A stretch of 44,247 bases of DNA from Methanoculleus thermophilus (GTDB taxonomy: Archaea > Halobacteriota > Methanomicrobia > Methanomicrobiales > Methanoculleaceae). The position numbers were made by a program, and so were the translations under genes. Location: the NCBI RefSeq assembly GCF_001571405.1, contig NZ_BCNX01000014.1:1-44247 (forward strand), written 5' to 3'. Below the pieces are notes generated by a model. It worked only from the letters and a program-made list of their open reading frames with translations, had not been told where the DNA came from and searched no databases. Shown one piece after another: positions 1-8,239 of this stretch (position 1 is its first letter; every line of letters starts with the position of its first letter).

Positions 1-121
1 GCCAGAGCAGAGGGGAAACACCTGGACTCATCCCGAACCCAGCAGTTAAGCCCTCTTACGTATTGTGTGGTACTGAGGTACGCGAGTCCTCGGGAAGCAC
101 GATTCGCTGCTAGTACCTCCC
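1..121 (+). rRNA. rrf: 5S ribosomal RNA, 5' end cut off by the window
   Basis: The conserved 5S core CATCCCGAAC lies near 29-38, followed by the AGTTAAGCC segment near 45-53. The 3' arm TAGTACCTCCC (111-121) should pair with a 5' arm that would lie just before base 1, so roughly a dozen bases are missing. A small hairpin (about 121-133) and a T-rich stretch follow, consistent with the end of an rRNA operon. The 3' end is inferred from the expected helix I. Confidence 0.88.
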
Positions 122-161
122 TTCCATTGGAAGCCTGCTCTTCTTTATTGTTCTGTTACGA

Positions 162-689
162 TTATCCCTCACTGCTTTGATTGGTCTCTTCTGCAGAAGA
201 TGGGCTGCTGTTAAAATTTGCCAGTTCCAGTGTTTTCTCCTGCGTTACGTTTGTTGTATTTGTGATATTCACTACAGCACCCGCCGTCTCTGCCTCAAGG
301 AGGATCTCCGAGGGGATCATCACGGCATCGATGATGTAGATGATGCCGTTTGTTGCCAGGATCTCGCTCCCGACCACTTTTGCCCCGCCCAACCTCACTT
401 CACCGCCGGTCGCTTCCACTGTGATCGGGCTGCCCTGTACGGTTGGTATGGTTTTGGCTGCAGTGATCTCCGATATTGTGTATCTTCCTGGGGCCAGATG
501 ATAGAGCAGAACCTCGGCGAGGTTGCCCTTAGGGTCATTGAAGAGTTCTTCCATCACGGCGTCCGGTAGGTGGGCAAAGACCTCATCCGTGGGTACAAAG
601 ATCGTGCACGGGCCGGGACCGGTGAATGCTCCTTTGAGTCCCGCCCTCTCTATCGCCTCTAAAAAGGTTGAGAAGTTGCCATTCTGCAC
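162..689 (-). CDS. Fasciclin (FAS1) domain protein
   Basis: A single FAS1 domain fills about residues 5-130: the GPGPCTIFVPTDEVF block, the LLYHLAPGRYT block, and the closing ATNGIIYIIDAVMIP block are all recognisable. FAS1 domains usually mediate adhesion or ligand binding. The 45-residue tail is Thr/Asn/Ser-rich with several N-x-S/T sequons. No signal peptide is visible, which is odd for this family. The given start is a GTG, but family-like sequence (LTIEQVLV) continues upstream in frame to 713 with no start codon. It stops at a TGA that overlaps an out-of-frame ATG at 715-717. The true start is therefore uncertain: one extra base near 714, or a non-standard start. It is convergent with the 5S gene. 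Confidence 0.85.
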   Translation of the reverse strand: MQNGNFSTFLEAIERAGLKGAFTGPGPCTIFVPTDEVFAHLPDAVMEELFNDPKGNLAEVLLYHLAPGRYTISEITAAKTIPTVQGSPITVEATGGEVRLGGAKVVGSEILATNGIIYIIDAVMIPSEILLEAETAGAVVNITNTTNVTQEKTLELANFNSSPSSAEETNQSSEG

Positions 690-867
690 AAGTACCTGCT
701 CGATCGTCAGGTTTCATTCTGGATTTGCGTAAATAGGGGTCGATTTGAGCGATTTTAGGTTGCATGCAGGTGAGGTGCATGGCGGACGTCTGATCGCGCG
801 GGCCGGGACCATCACGGCCGGCGGTATTGATGCCTCTTTGGGGCGTTCGCTCAGGTGATCCTACGCG

Positions 868-966
868 ATGCTGACTGCCCTCCGGCTGAACCCAAACGGC
901 GGCAACTACAAACGTATCAAGCGTTCCGTCGCAAAGACAGCCTCACCTCTTTTCCGATGGGTTTAA
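868..966 (+). pseudogene. Remnant of an HNH-endonuclease-like N-terminal DNA-binding region
   Basis: A 32-codon frame reads LRLNPNGGNYKRIKR in its middle. This resembles the helix-turn-helix lead-in (x-LGL-x-P-x-GGNY-x-x-I-x-R) found at the start of some HNH endonucleases. The frame ends at TAA after an unrelated tail, and a TGA lies three codons before the ATG, so only a fragment survives. The rest of 690-1101 contains no gene I can recognise. The similarity is from memory of the motif and is short, so this call is tentative. Confidence 0.3.
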
Positions 967-1101
967 GATAGTCTTTTTTCGGACGAGGGGGCAGGGAAGT
1001 TTTTCGGTTCCGTGCCTCTGCTACCGGGCGCTAATCGTCTTGGATCCTGTGCTTGTGTAGGTGCTAATAGAATCCCTCATCGTCACGCCCATCGGCTGTT
1101 C

Positions 1102-2313
1102 TCAACTCCTCACCAATCCCCATCTCCCGATCGCCGCCCACCCTGCGAGGCACACGGCCCCGACCGCCACGTTGAGCGCGCCAAGGCTCAGGACGAGGTT
1201 CTCTCCGCCAAGGAAGACCAGGATCATCCCGGCGCTGCCGAAGACGAGGCCGGCGCAGTTGATCAGGGCTGATGCGGAGCCGGTATCCTCCTTCTGCTGG
1301 TCGAGCATCAGGAACGCGCCCGGCGGACGCACGGCACTCCCCATCAATGATGCCGGGAAGAGGCCCAGGGCAAAGAAGAGAGGGCCGAGGTTCCCGAAGA
1401 GGCAGACGAGTGCTCCTCCGACAAGCATGACGGCGAAACCTGATGCGACGATCATCCAGCGGCTCGTGTGCCGGGAGAGCCAGAGGTAGAGGAAAGGACC
1501 CACTATCAGGCCTATAGCGTTGAGAGCAAAGTAGAAACTATACCACTGTTCCGAGAGCCCGAACCAATCCTGGTAGATGTACGGTGAGGCGGAGACAAAT
1601 GCCAGGGATGCGGTGCTCACGAGCGAAAAAACGACGAGGAGCGATGTAAAACCCGGGTTCCTGAGCACGGCCCCGAGTCTCTGGATGGATTGCGCCACGG
1701 TGCCGGTATACCGCGAGGGTATGGTCTCTTCGAGGAGGAGGGCGCCTGCCATCGAGACGACTCCGATGAGAGCGAGTGTCAAAAAGAGCCCCCGCCACGA
1801 CGTGTAGGGGAGCATGAACGCGCCGAGGACCGGCGCGATGGCGGGCGAGATGACGACCATCGACTGGACGATCGAGAGCACTGATTCCTGCTTCCTCCCG
1901 TCGTAGACGTCCTTGACCATCGCGGTCGCGACCGCAGAAGCGGCGCTGCCGCCGATGGCCTGGAGGACGCGGAATGCGCTCAGATGCCAGATGCTCCACG
2001 AGAGCGCACACCCGGCGCTTGCTGCGATGTACAGGGCAAGTCCGGCGAGGAGGATTGGACGGCGGCCGTATTTATCGGAAAGTGGGCCCCAGAAGAGCAG
2101 TCCAAGACTGAAGAAGAGAAAGAAGAGGATCAGGGTGAGGTTCGTCAGGTCGGCGGAGACCCCAAAGTAATCTCCCATGCCGGGGAGAGCGGGGAGGTAG
2201 AGATCGGTCGAGAGCGGGACAAAGGCGGAGAGCAGAGCAATCAGGACGACGAGACCCTTGTCGCCGAGATATTTCTGGACTCGCTGGTTTTGGCCGGAAA
2301 GTGATTGATCCAT
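1102..2313 (-). CDS. MFS multidrug exporter, Bcr/CflA type
   Basis: A 403-residue integral membrane protein with about 12 hydrophobic segments. It has the Bcr/CflA hallmark STDLYLPALP in the first segment and MFS motif A (GPLSDKYGRRP) in the loop after the second. Members are proton-driven exporters of drugs or small metabolites; the substrate cannot be told from sequence. The first 15 residues are hydrophilic, and the ATG at 2313 fits the family length (about 390-410). It stands alone, convergent with nothing close and divergent from the tRNA-Glu/DRG region only by orientation. No regulator gene is adjacent. Confidence 0.9.
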   Translation of the reverse strand: MDQSLSGQNQRVQKYLGDKGLVVLIALLSAFVPLSTDLYLPALPGMGDYFGVSADLTNLTLILFFLFFSLGLLFWGPLSDKYGRRPILLAGLALYIAASAGCALSWSIWHLSAFRVLQAIGGSAASAVATAMVKDVYDGRKQESVLSIVQSMVVISPAIAPVLGAFMLPYTSWRGLFLTLALIGVVSMAGALLLEETIPSRYTGTVAQSIQRLGAVLRNPGFTSLLVVFSLVSTASLAFVSASPYIYQDWFGLSEQWYSFYFALNAIGLIVGPFLYLWLSRHTSRWMIVASGFAVMLVGGALVCLFGNLGPLFFALGLFPASLMGSAVRPPGAFLMLDQQKEDTGSASALINCAGLVFGSAGMILVFLGGENLVLSLGALNVAVGAVCLAGWAAIGRWGLVRS

Positions 2314-2351
2314 GGAATCGTCTCGAAGCAGAAGATTCTTTGAAAACAGAA

Positions 2352-2426
2352 TGCTGCTATGGGGATTTGAACCCCAGTCGTAGGAGTGAGAGTCCTACAT
2401 GATTGGCCGGTCTACACTATAGCAGC
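2352..2426 (-). tRNA. tRNA-Glu (anticodon CTC)
   Basis: The minus strand folds as a cloverleaf: acceptor GCTGCTA/TAGCAGC, anticodon stem TAGGA/TCCTA enclosing loop CTCTCAC with anticodon CTC, and a T arm with GGTTCAAATCC. Discriminator A is at 2352. CCA is not encoded. No intron is seen. Confidence 0.95.
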
Positions 2427-2616
2427 GCATTGCACACCATTGTGCTCTACATTGTTTGATGTTAAACTACTTAAACTTATCGCACATGCCCCTCTCCATG
2501 ACCCGGCCTGTAACCTCGTAATCGGAGCCATATCCGGGCCTCGATTCTTCTGCCACACCATGATCTTTACCACAGACACCAATAAGTAGCTGCCCCGCAT
2601 ACCTATACCGGCAGTA

Positions 2617-3732
2617 ATGAGCAGTGTCGAAGAGCAGATACGGGAGATTGAGGACGAACTCAAGAATACCCCGTACAACAAGGCGACTTCCAAGCATATC
2701 GGCCGCCTCAAGGCGAAACTTGCGAAGATTCGCGACGATGCGGTAGCCCGGGCTATGGCCTCCTCCGGCGGGGGAGAGGGCTACTCCGTGAAGAAGTCGG
2801 GAGACGCCACCGTTGTTTTAGTCGGTTTCCCGTCCGTCGGAAAGAGTACGCTGCTCAACAAACTCACCGGCAACGACCTCTCAGAGACTGGGGCATATGC
2901 CTTCACGACCGTCTCTGTCATCCCGGGCTCGATGGAGCACAGGGGCGCAAAGATCCAGATCCTGGATATCCCCGGCCTGATCGCCGGCGCAGCGATGGGC
3001 AAAGGCCGCGGGAAGGAAGTGATCGCCGTCGTCCGGAGCGCCGACCTGATCCTGATCCTTGTTGACGTCTTCAACCAGCAGCACGTCGACGTCCTCCTGC
3101 GCGAACTCTACGATGCGGGAATCCGAATTAACCAGGAAAAACCCGATATTACCATAAAGAAGACCGCAAACGGCGGGATCAGGCTGAACACCGTCGGCAG
3201 CGTTGATCTCGATATCGAGGAGATCCGGTCGATCCTTGCAGAGAACAAGATCGTCAATGCGGATGTCCTGATCCGCAACAACGTAACCCAGGATGATTTC
3301 ATCGATGCGATGATTGGAAACCGGGTCTACGTCCCTGCATTCATCGCGGTCAACAAGGTCGATCTCGTCGACGAGAAGACGAGGACGAATATCGAGAAAG
3401 AGTTGACCAAACGGTTCGGTGAACCACCCATCATGGTCTCGGCGCACAGCGGCTACCGCATCGAAGACTTAAAGGACGCAATATACGAGAATCTCGGATT
3501 CATGCGTATTTACTTAAAACCGGTCGGCGGCCCTGCAGATATGGACGAGCCGCTGATCATCCGGAGCCCCGCGACGGTCGAGGACGTCTGCAACCGGCTT
3601 CACCGCGACTTCGCAGACAAGTTCCGGTATGCAAAAGTCTGGGGTAAATCGGCCAAGCACGACGCGCAGCGCGTCGGCCTCAACCACCAGCTCGCGGACG
3701 GGGACATCCTCACCATCGTCACCCGCCGCTGA
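2617..3732 (+). CDS. DRG/Obg-family GTP-binding protein with TGS domain
   Basis: This is an archaeal DRG-type GTPase, a family associated with ribosomes and translation. A helical N-terminus (1-60) precedes the G domain: P-loop GFPSVGKST (70-78), DIPG (117-120) and NKVD (about 246-249). The C-terminal TGS domain runs from about residue 295 and ends LADGDILTIVTRR. Length (371) is normal for the family. The last 14 bases overlap the 3' end of the convergent trm1 gene. The ATG at 2617 leaves a complete coiled N-terminus and is a confident start. Confidence 0.94.
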   Translation: MSSVEEQIREIEDELKNTPYNKATSKHIGRLKAKLAKIRDDAVARAMASSGGGEGYSVKKSGDATVVLVGFPSVGKSTLLNKLTGNDLSETGAYAFTTVSVIPGSMEHRGAKIQILDIPGLIAGAAMGKGRGKEVIAVVRSADLILILVDVFNQQHVDVLLRELYDAGIRINQEKPDITIKKTANGGIRLNTVGSVDLDIEEIRSILAENKIVNADVLIRNNVTQDDFIDAMIGNRVYVPAFIAVNKVDLVDEKTRTNIEKELTKRFGEPPIMVSAHSGYRIEDLKDAIYENLGFMRIYLKPVGGPADMDEPLIIRSPATVEDVCNRLHRDFADKFRYAKVWGKSAKHDAQRVGLNHQLADGDILTIVTRR

Positions 3733-4834
3733 TCACTTTTTCAAGGACGGAAAGCGGTGCATCGGTTTTTATGGCGGTCCCTGAGTAGTGCGCTCGGCTT
3801 GCCCGGTAGCCGAGCCCCACAAGACGCTCGATGACCGTCTCGATGCTGCCGGGTGAGACCCGGAGTGATTTTGCTATGACGTGGTAGTCGTAGTGGCTCG
3901 ATGTCTCCAGCTCCTGCCGGCAGGTCGAGAGCAGCCGCGCGATCCGTGCCCTGTTCCCGACGTTCACCAAAGGAAGCAGCTCCTCCATCGCGGCGAGCGT
4001 CGGATCGTCGTTGATCCTCCCGGTCCAGAGGGGGCCGACGGGGACGAGGTCCGCCCCGCAGAGGGGGCACTCCTCTGGTTCCGGAAGGAGACCGGTCTGC
4101 TCTGTCCGATAGAGGCAGTCTCTGCATTGCATGATGTAGCCAATCCGCGCAAGCGTCCTGTCGGCCGCAGCCGCCCCGTCCCTGAGACGGAGGTGCAGGC
4201 GGTGGAAGTGCTCGTGTGCGTAGCAGAAGAGGGGCTCTACCCCGCGATCGTACTTGATCACCTCGCGCACAACAAACCCTAGCAGCGTCCGGAGGCCGAC
4301 CTCGGCGTGGTACTCGGTATTCCGGGGGCGGGAGAAGTAACGGCGCATTCCGGCTTTTAAGTGCGCCCCGCAGAGCGGGGCGGTATCGGTCGCGGTGACG
4401 AAGAGGTACCTCCCGGCGCTCCGGGCGGCGGCGTCGACAAACGGCGCAGGCGTCCCGAAGGGATCGAGATCGACGGCATCGAACTTCCGTACACTCATCA
4501 GAGCATTCGCATCGCTGTGGGTGACCTCGGCGGACAATCCGAGCCTCTCCACGTTCTGCCGGGCAAGGTCGACTGCTCTCTGGCTCCAGTCGTTGATCGT
4601 GACCGGGATACCGATTTCATGCGCCACCCGGAGCCCCCGGGCCCCTGACGCTCCCATGGCGTCGAGATAATCCTCCGGCCGCAGGACTGAGAGGAGGAGG
4701 ATTGTAACATCCCGGTTCAGTTCCATGCGTGGATTATAAAAGACCGGTCCGCCTCCCGGCGGGAACTGAAGATGAGGATCTTGCCTCGGCACGAAAAACC
4801 GGGTTCTACCCTCCGTAACCTCAACGATATCCAT
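3719..4834 (-). CDS. trm1: tRNA (guanine26-N2)-dimethyltransferase Trm1
   Basis: Trm1 uses S-adenosylmethionine to dimethylate G26 of tRNAs. The N-terminal half has the FYNPRMELNRDV block and a Rossmann methyltransferase core with the characteristic DLDPFGTPAPFVDAA motif (about residues 117-131). A later Cys-rich segment (CRDCLYRT... CPLCGADL, about 217-241) is the zinc-binding region. The C-terminal helical domain carries a winged-helix-like segment. Length (371) matches archaeal Trm1. Its 3' end overlaps the DRG gene tail by 14 bp. Confidence 0.94.
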   Translation of the reverse strand: MDIVEVTEGRTRFFVPRQDPHLQFPPGGGPVFYNPRMELNRDVTILLLSVLRPEDYLDAMGASGARGLRVAHEIGIPVTINDWSQRAVDLARQNVERLGLSAEVTHSDANALMSVRKFDAVDLDPFGTPAPFVDAAARSAGRYLFVTATDTAPLCGAHLKAGMRRYFSRPRNTEYHAEVGLRTLLGFVVREVIKYDRGVEPLFCYAHEHFHRLHLRLRDGAAAADRTLARIGYIMQCRDCLYRTEQTGLLPEPEECPLCGADLVPVGPLWTGRINDDPTLAAMEELLPLVNVGNRARIARLLSTCRQELETSSHYDYHVIAKSLRVSPGSIETVIERLVGLGYRASRAHYSGTAIKTDAPLSVLEKVISGG

Positions 4835-4903
4835 TGCTTCCGGAAAGGTGGATACTCGATACCCTTATACCTTCTCATGAGTAATACTATTACTCCAGTC
4901 TGT

Positions 4904-4978
4904 GGGCTTGTGGCCTAGCCAGGATATGGCGTCAGCCTCCTAAGCTGAATGCCGGGGGTTCAAATCCCCCCAAGCCCG
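4904..4978 (+). tRNA. tRNA-Arg (anticodon CCT)
   Basis: Acceptor GGGCTTG/CAAGCCC, anticodon stem TCAGC/GCTGA around loop CTCCTAA (anticodon CCT), and T arm GGGGGTTCAAATCCCCC. Discriminator G at 4978; CCA not encoded. It lies between trm1 (divergent) and ubiA. Confidence 0.95.
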
Positions 4979-5053
4979 TCCGTTTTCCCGTGTTCTCTCA
5001 AGAGAAAACCCTCTGGTTATTTATCGATAGCCTGGTAACCTAACTATCCGAAA

Positions 5054-5893
5054 ATGAGCGCAACAGCCTTTATCAGGATAACTCGCCCGCACAACGCCGT
5101 CGTTGCGGGGTTTACCGCGCTCATCGGGTACCTGGTCGCCACGGGTACCCTCACGCCGCCGTCGCTCCTGCTTGCCGTGGTGGTGACGCTCATAACCGCT
5201 GCGGGGAACGTCGTCAACGACGTCTATGACCTCGAGATCGACCGGATCAACCGGCCCGATCGACCCCTCCCGGCAGGACTGATCACTCTTTCCGGTGCGA
5301 AAGCCTACGCGGCAGTTCTCTTCATCGGCGGGCTTGCCGCCGCCGCCCTGACGACAACGCTCTGCTTTGCCATTGCTCTCGTAAACTCAATAATCCTGGT
5401 AGGATATGCCGTCTGGCTGAAGCGGACCCCGGGTATAGGCAACGTCGCGGTCGCCTACCTGACCGCGAGCGTCTTTCTCTTTGGTGGAGCGTTTGAAGGT
5501 ATTGAGGGGCTCATTCAGAACCTCTCGCTTGCAACGATCACGTTCCTTGCGACCATCGCGCGGGAGATTCTCAAAGACGCCGAGGACGTGGACGGAGACG
5601 CTGCCGGAGGGGCACGCACGCTTCCTATGCTCGTCGGCGTCCAATGGACGGGCCGGCTCGCGCTCGCCTGTGCCTGCGGCGCAGTTCTCGTGAGCATTCT
5701 CCCCTTCGGCGACTGGTGGGGTCTCTTTTATCTTATCGCCATCGCGATCGTCGATATCGTCATCCTCTTTGGGGCGGCCCGGGGAGCGAGGTGCACGACG
5801 CCGGCATGTGTCCGCACGTCAAGGGCTACATCGATCTTACGGGCCGGAATGTTTGCTGCACTCGCGGTCTTTGCGGTTGCTGCGATCATCTAA
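5054..5893 (+). CDS. UbiA-family prenyltransferase, likely digeranylgeranylglyceryl phosphate synthase
   Basis: A 279-residue membrane protein with about 8-9 hydrophobic segments. The first prenyl-diphosphate/Mg motif is NDVYDLEIDRINRPDRPLP (about residues 56-74) and the second is DAEDVDGD (about 175-182). In Archaea this UbiA subgroup adds the second geranylgeranyl chain to GGGP in ether-lipid synthesis, at the membrane. The lipid role is inferred from the motif spacing and the archaeal setting; another UbiA substrate is possible. The preceding 75 bp hold the leader after tRNA-Arg. Confidence 0.88.
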   Translation: MSATAFIRITRPHNAVVAGFTALIGYLVATGTLTPPSLLLAVVVTLITAAGNVVNDVYDLEIDRINRPDRPLPAGLITLSGAKAYAAVLFIGGLAAAALTTTLCFAIALVNSIILVGYAVWLKRTPGIGNVAVAYLTASVFLFGGAFEGIEGLIQNLSLATITFLATIAREILKDAEDVDGDAAGGARTLPMLVGVQWTGRLALACACGAVLVSILPFGDWWGLFYLIAIAIVDIVILFGAARGARCTTPACVRTSRATSILRAGMFAALAVFAVAAII

Positions 5894-6104
5894 GTTTCGG
5901 CAGCGCTTTTCCGCTTATCGAGTGGGCGGAGCGGGTGCCGGATATTCAGGTCAGCAGGAATGAATCTCTTGCGGGAGTTTAAGCCCGGGTGTTGTGACCC
6001 TGGCCTTTTGCCTGCGAACGCCCGGATGAACTCTGGCCGATCCGGAAAAATGCACTGATCAATTTATCTGATCCTAAATAGAGTTATTATCGCGGGAGAT
6101 CCTC

Positions 6105-6515
6105 ATGAAAGTTTACCGGCACGGGGACACGTACATCGCACCTAAAGGTTCCTTTTTTGACGGAAACGTGAAGATAGACGGAAATTTCATCGTCCCTCCG
6201 GAGACGCATATCTGGGGCAACGTCGTGGTTGCCGGCCGCTTCGAGCTCGGCCCGTGCTCAACGGTCGGTGGTTCAATCAAAGCCGAGAGTATCGTTGTCG
6301 GCCACGATGCCAAAATAAAAGGGCCGGTTTGTGTTGAGAAAACCGCCACGATCTGCGACAATGCGCGGCTCCATTCAATCCAGGCGGGAGGAAACATCAT
6401 CCTCCGGCCAGGGGTCAACGTCGGGGACGTCAACAGCGGCGAGACAATCTTTGTCTTTGGAAAGGTCGGAAGCGTTCGCTTATTCGGAAGGGCCGTGAAG
6501 GTCTACGGGACCTGA
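6105..6515 (+). CDS. Bactofilin-like / left-handed beta-helix polymer-forming protein
   Basis: A 136-residue protein made almost entirely of short beta-helix repeats: I/V-x-G-x-V and I-x-V-G-x-D-A-x-I-x-G patterns run from about residue 15 to the end. This is typical of polymer-forming cytoskeletal proteins (bactofilin/DUF583) and hexapeptide-repeat acyltransferases. No catalytic His is placed as in acyltransferases, so a structural role is favoured. A TATA-like AATTTATC at 6061-6068 and a GGGAGAT ribosome site just before the ATG support this start. The last 36 bases overlap the convergent DUF116 gene. Confidence 0.75.
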   Translation: MKVYRHGDTYIAPKGSFFDGNVKIDGNFIVPPETHIWGNVVVAGRFELGPCSTVGGSIKAESIVVGHDAKIKGPVCVEKTATICDNARLHSIQAGGNIILRPGVNVGDVNSGETIFVFGKVGSVRLFGRAVKVYGT

Positions 6516-7184
6516 AACGCGCTCAAGGCCAAGCAGGGCGACATCCCTCACCGCCGCCCAGTCCGCTATCGTCTCCACACATCCATCTTTTAGGTTCACG
6601 ACGCCCATAGGGGTGATCCCAATCTTATCGCACATATCGATCCCGTCTTTTACCTCCGTGAGGCAGCCGACGCCGATGATCGCCTGTGGATGATACTTCT
6701 TGACCATCCGCTTTATGAATGTCGAGCCCGGGACGATGAAGACTCTATATCCGAGCCCTTCCAGCCAGGCTGTATTCTCCCCGACTGCACAGCGACCGCA
6801 GTTCCGGCATTTGAGACCTTCTGGTGTCAGGTTTGCCGGACACTGCGCCGATCGCAGGCATTGAGGGAGGAAGACCGCCCGCTGATTCACGGGGGTCTCC
6901 GAGAATGCCTTTGTGTTCATGGTGTTTCGGAGAGTTATGAAGAACGTGACGAGATCCCGATCATCCAGACCGAGGAGTTTGCAGAACGCCTTGACGAGCC
7001 CTTCGAGGAGGACCAGGCCCGGTATCAGGATCTGCGGAAGGTAAGATTTCCCTCTGGTGATCGATGCGGTGACGATGATGGCGAGCGCTATCGCGGCAAG
7101 CAGCATTCCGAGGATGAGGAAGAACGTGATCTCGCCGATGGTGGTCATCAGCTGGATCCAGAGGTTGGATTCAAAGAGTGTCAT
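6480..7184 (-). CDS. DUF116 family membrane-anchored Cys-rich protein
   Basis: Two hydrophobic segments occupy about residues 9-50 and 48-68. They are followed by the DUF116 domain with conserved Cys residues (LPQCLRSAQCPA, then CRNCGRCAVG near 132-141) and a later GVGCLTEV block. The clustered Cys suggest a metal or Fe-S site, but the family's function is unknown to me. Its start codon overlaps the mtnA stop by 4 bp, so it is translated as the last gene of a four-gene operon. The 3' end overlaps the bactofilin-like gene by 36 bp. Confidence 0.85.
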   Translation of the reverse strand: MTLFESNLWIQLMTTIGEITFFLILGMLLAAIALAIIVTASITRGKSYLPQILIPGLVLLEGLVKAFCKLLGLDDRDLVTFFITLRNTMNTKAFSETPVNQRAVFLPQCLRSAQCPANLTPEGLKCRNCGRCAVGENTAWLEGLGYRVFIVPGSTFIKRMVKKYHPQAIIGVGCLTEVKDGIDMCDKIGITPMGVVNLKDGCVETIADWAAVRDVALLGLERVSGPVDLHGPSE

Positions 7185-8239
7185 GATCTGGTTGTCTCTA
7201 TAAACTGGAAGGACTTTGCGTACGGGGGTCGCAGGACCCCGATCTCGGTGATGATGGCATCGACAAGATCGAGGGGCGTGGCGTCGAAGGCGTAGTTGAG
7301 CACCCTGACGTCGTCGGGGACGAGTTGTCGGTCGCCACAGTACGCGAGTTCAGCGCGGTCCCGCTCCTCGACGGTGATCTCACTCTCCACCCGGGCAAGA
7401 TCGAATGTGGAGACCGGTGCTGCGACGTAAAACGGGATTTTATGGTGATGTGCGGCGACGGCGTGCATGTAGGTCCCGATCTTGTTGAAGACTGCATCCT
7501 TTGTGATCCGGTCCGCGCCGACGATGACGAGGTCAATCTTTCCCTTCCGCATCAGGTATGCCGCAGACGAGTCGGGGATGAGGGTTACGTCGATCCCGTC
7601 CCGGGCAAGTTCCCAGCAGGTGAGCCGGGAGCCCTGGTTCAATGGCCGGGTCTCGCAGGCAAACACTCGCACGTTCTTGCCGGCTGCGACGGCCGATCGG
7701 ATCACCCCGAGCGCCGTCCCCCAGCACCGACAGGCGAGCGCCCCTGCGTTGCAGTGGGTGAGGACCGTGCAGTCGTCGGGAAAGAGGTCTTTGCCAAACC
7801 CACCGAGCCTCCGGCAGGTCAACTCGTCCTCTTCTGCAACTGCGTTCGCCTCGGCGACGGCGAGGGCCTTTGCCTCCGCAACCGTTCTGGCCATCGATAC
7901 CTTCGCAAGAACGCGGTCGATTCCCCACGAGAGGTTGACCGCGGTCGGGCGGGTGCTTTTAAGGAAGTCTCCCGCCCGCCGGAGATCGTCGAGGAATCTT
8001 CCGAGATCCCCTTCGGTGCTCCGGACGGCTGCAAGCGCCATGCCCATCGCACCCGCGATGCCGAGGGCCGGGGCGCCCCGGATCTCAAGCCTCCTGATCG
8101 CGCGGGCGAGATCGTCGACGGTGGTGCACCGCATCAGTTCGTACCTGCCGGGAAGGAGGGTTTGATCTATGTATATGATGCACTCGCTCTCAGCATCCCA
8201 CGCGATGGTGTAGGGCTCTCTCCTCTCTGACATGCTCAT
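7181..8239 (-). CDS. mtnA: S-methyl-5-thioribose-1-phosphate isomerase
   Basis: Isomerises methylthioribose-1-phosphate to methylthioribulose-1-phosphate in methylthioadenosine salvage. Seen: RGAPALGIAGAMG (about 53-65), the catalytic Cys in LTHCNAGALA (about 160-169), and the catalytic Asp in VIVGADRITKDAVFNKIGT (about 239-257). Length (352) is standard for MtnA. eIF2B-like paralogues and ribose-1,5-bisphosphate isomerase share the fold but not this exact set of blocks. It overlaps both neighbours by 4 bp (the HdrA-like gene upstream, DUF116 downstream), implying translational coupling. Confidence 0.9.
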   Translation of the reverse strand: MSMSERREPYTIAWDAESECIIYIDQTLLPGRYELMRCTTVDDLARAIRRLEIRGAPALGIAGAMGMALAAVRSTEGDLGRFLDDLRRAGDFLKSTRPTAVNLSWGIDRVLAKVSMARTVAEAKALAVAEANAVAEEDELTCRRLGGFGKDLFPDDCTVLTHCNAGALACRCWGTALGVIRSAVAAGKNVRVFACETRPLNQGSRLTCWELARDGIDVTLIPDSSAAYLMRKGKIDLVIVGADRITKDAVFNKIGTYMHAVAAHHHKIPFYVAAPVSTFDLARVESEITVEERDRAELAYCGDRQLVPDDVRVLNYAFDATPLDLVDAIITEIGVLRPPYAKSFQFIETTRS

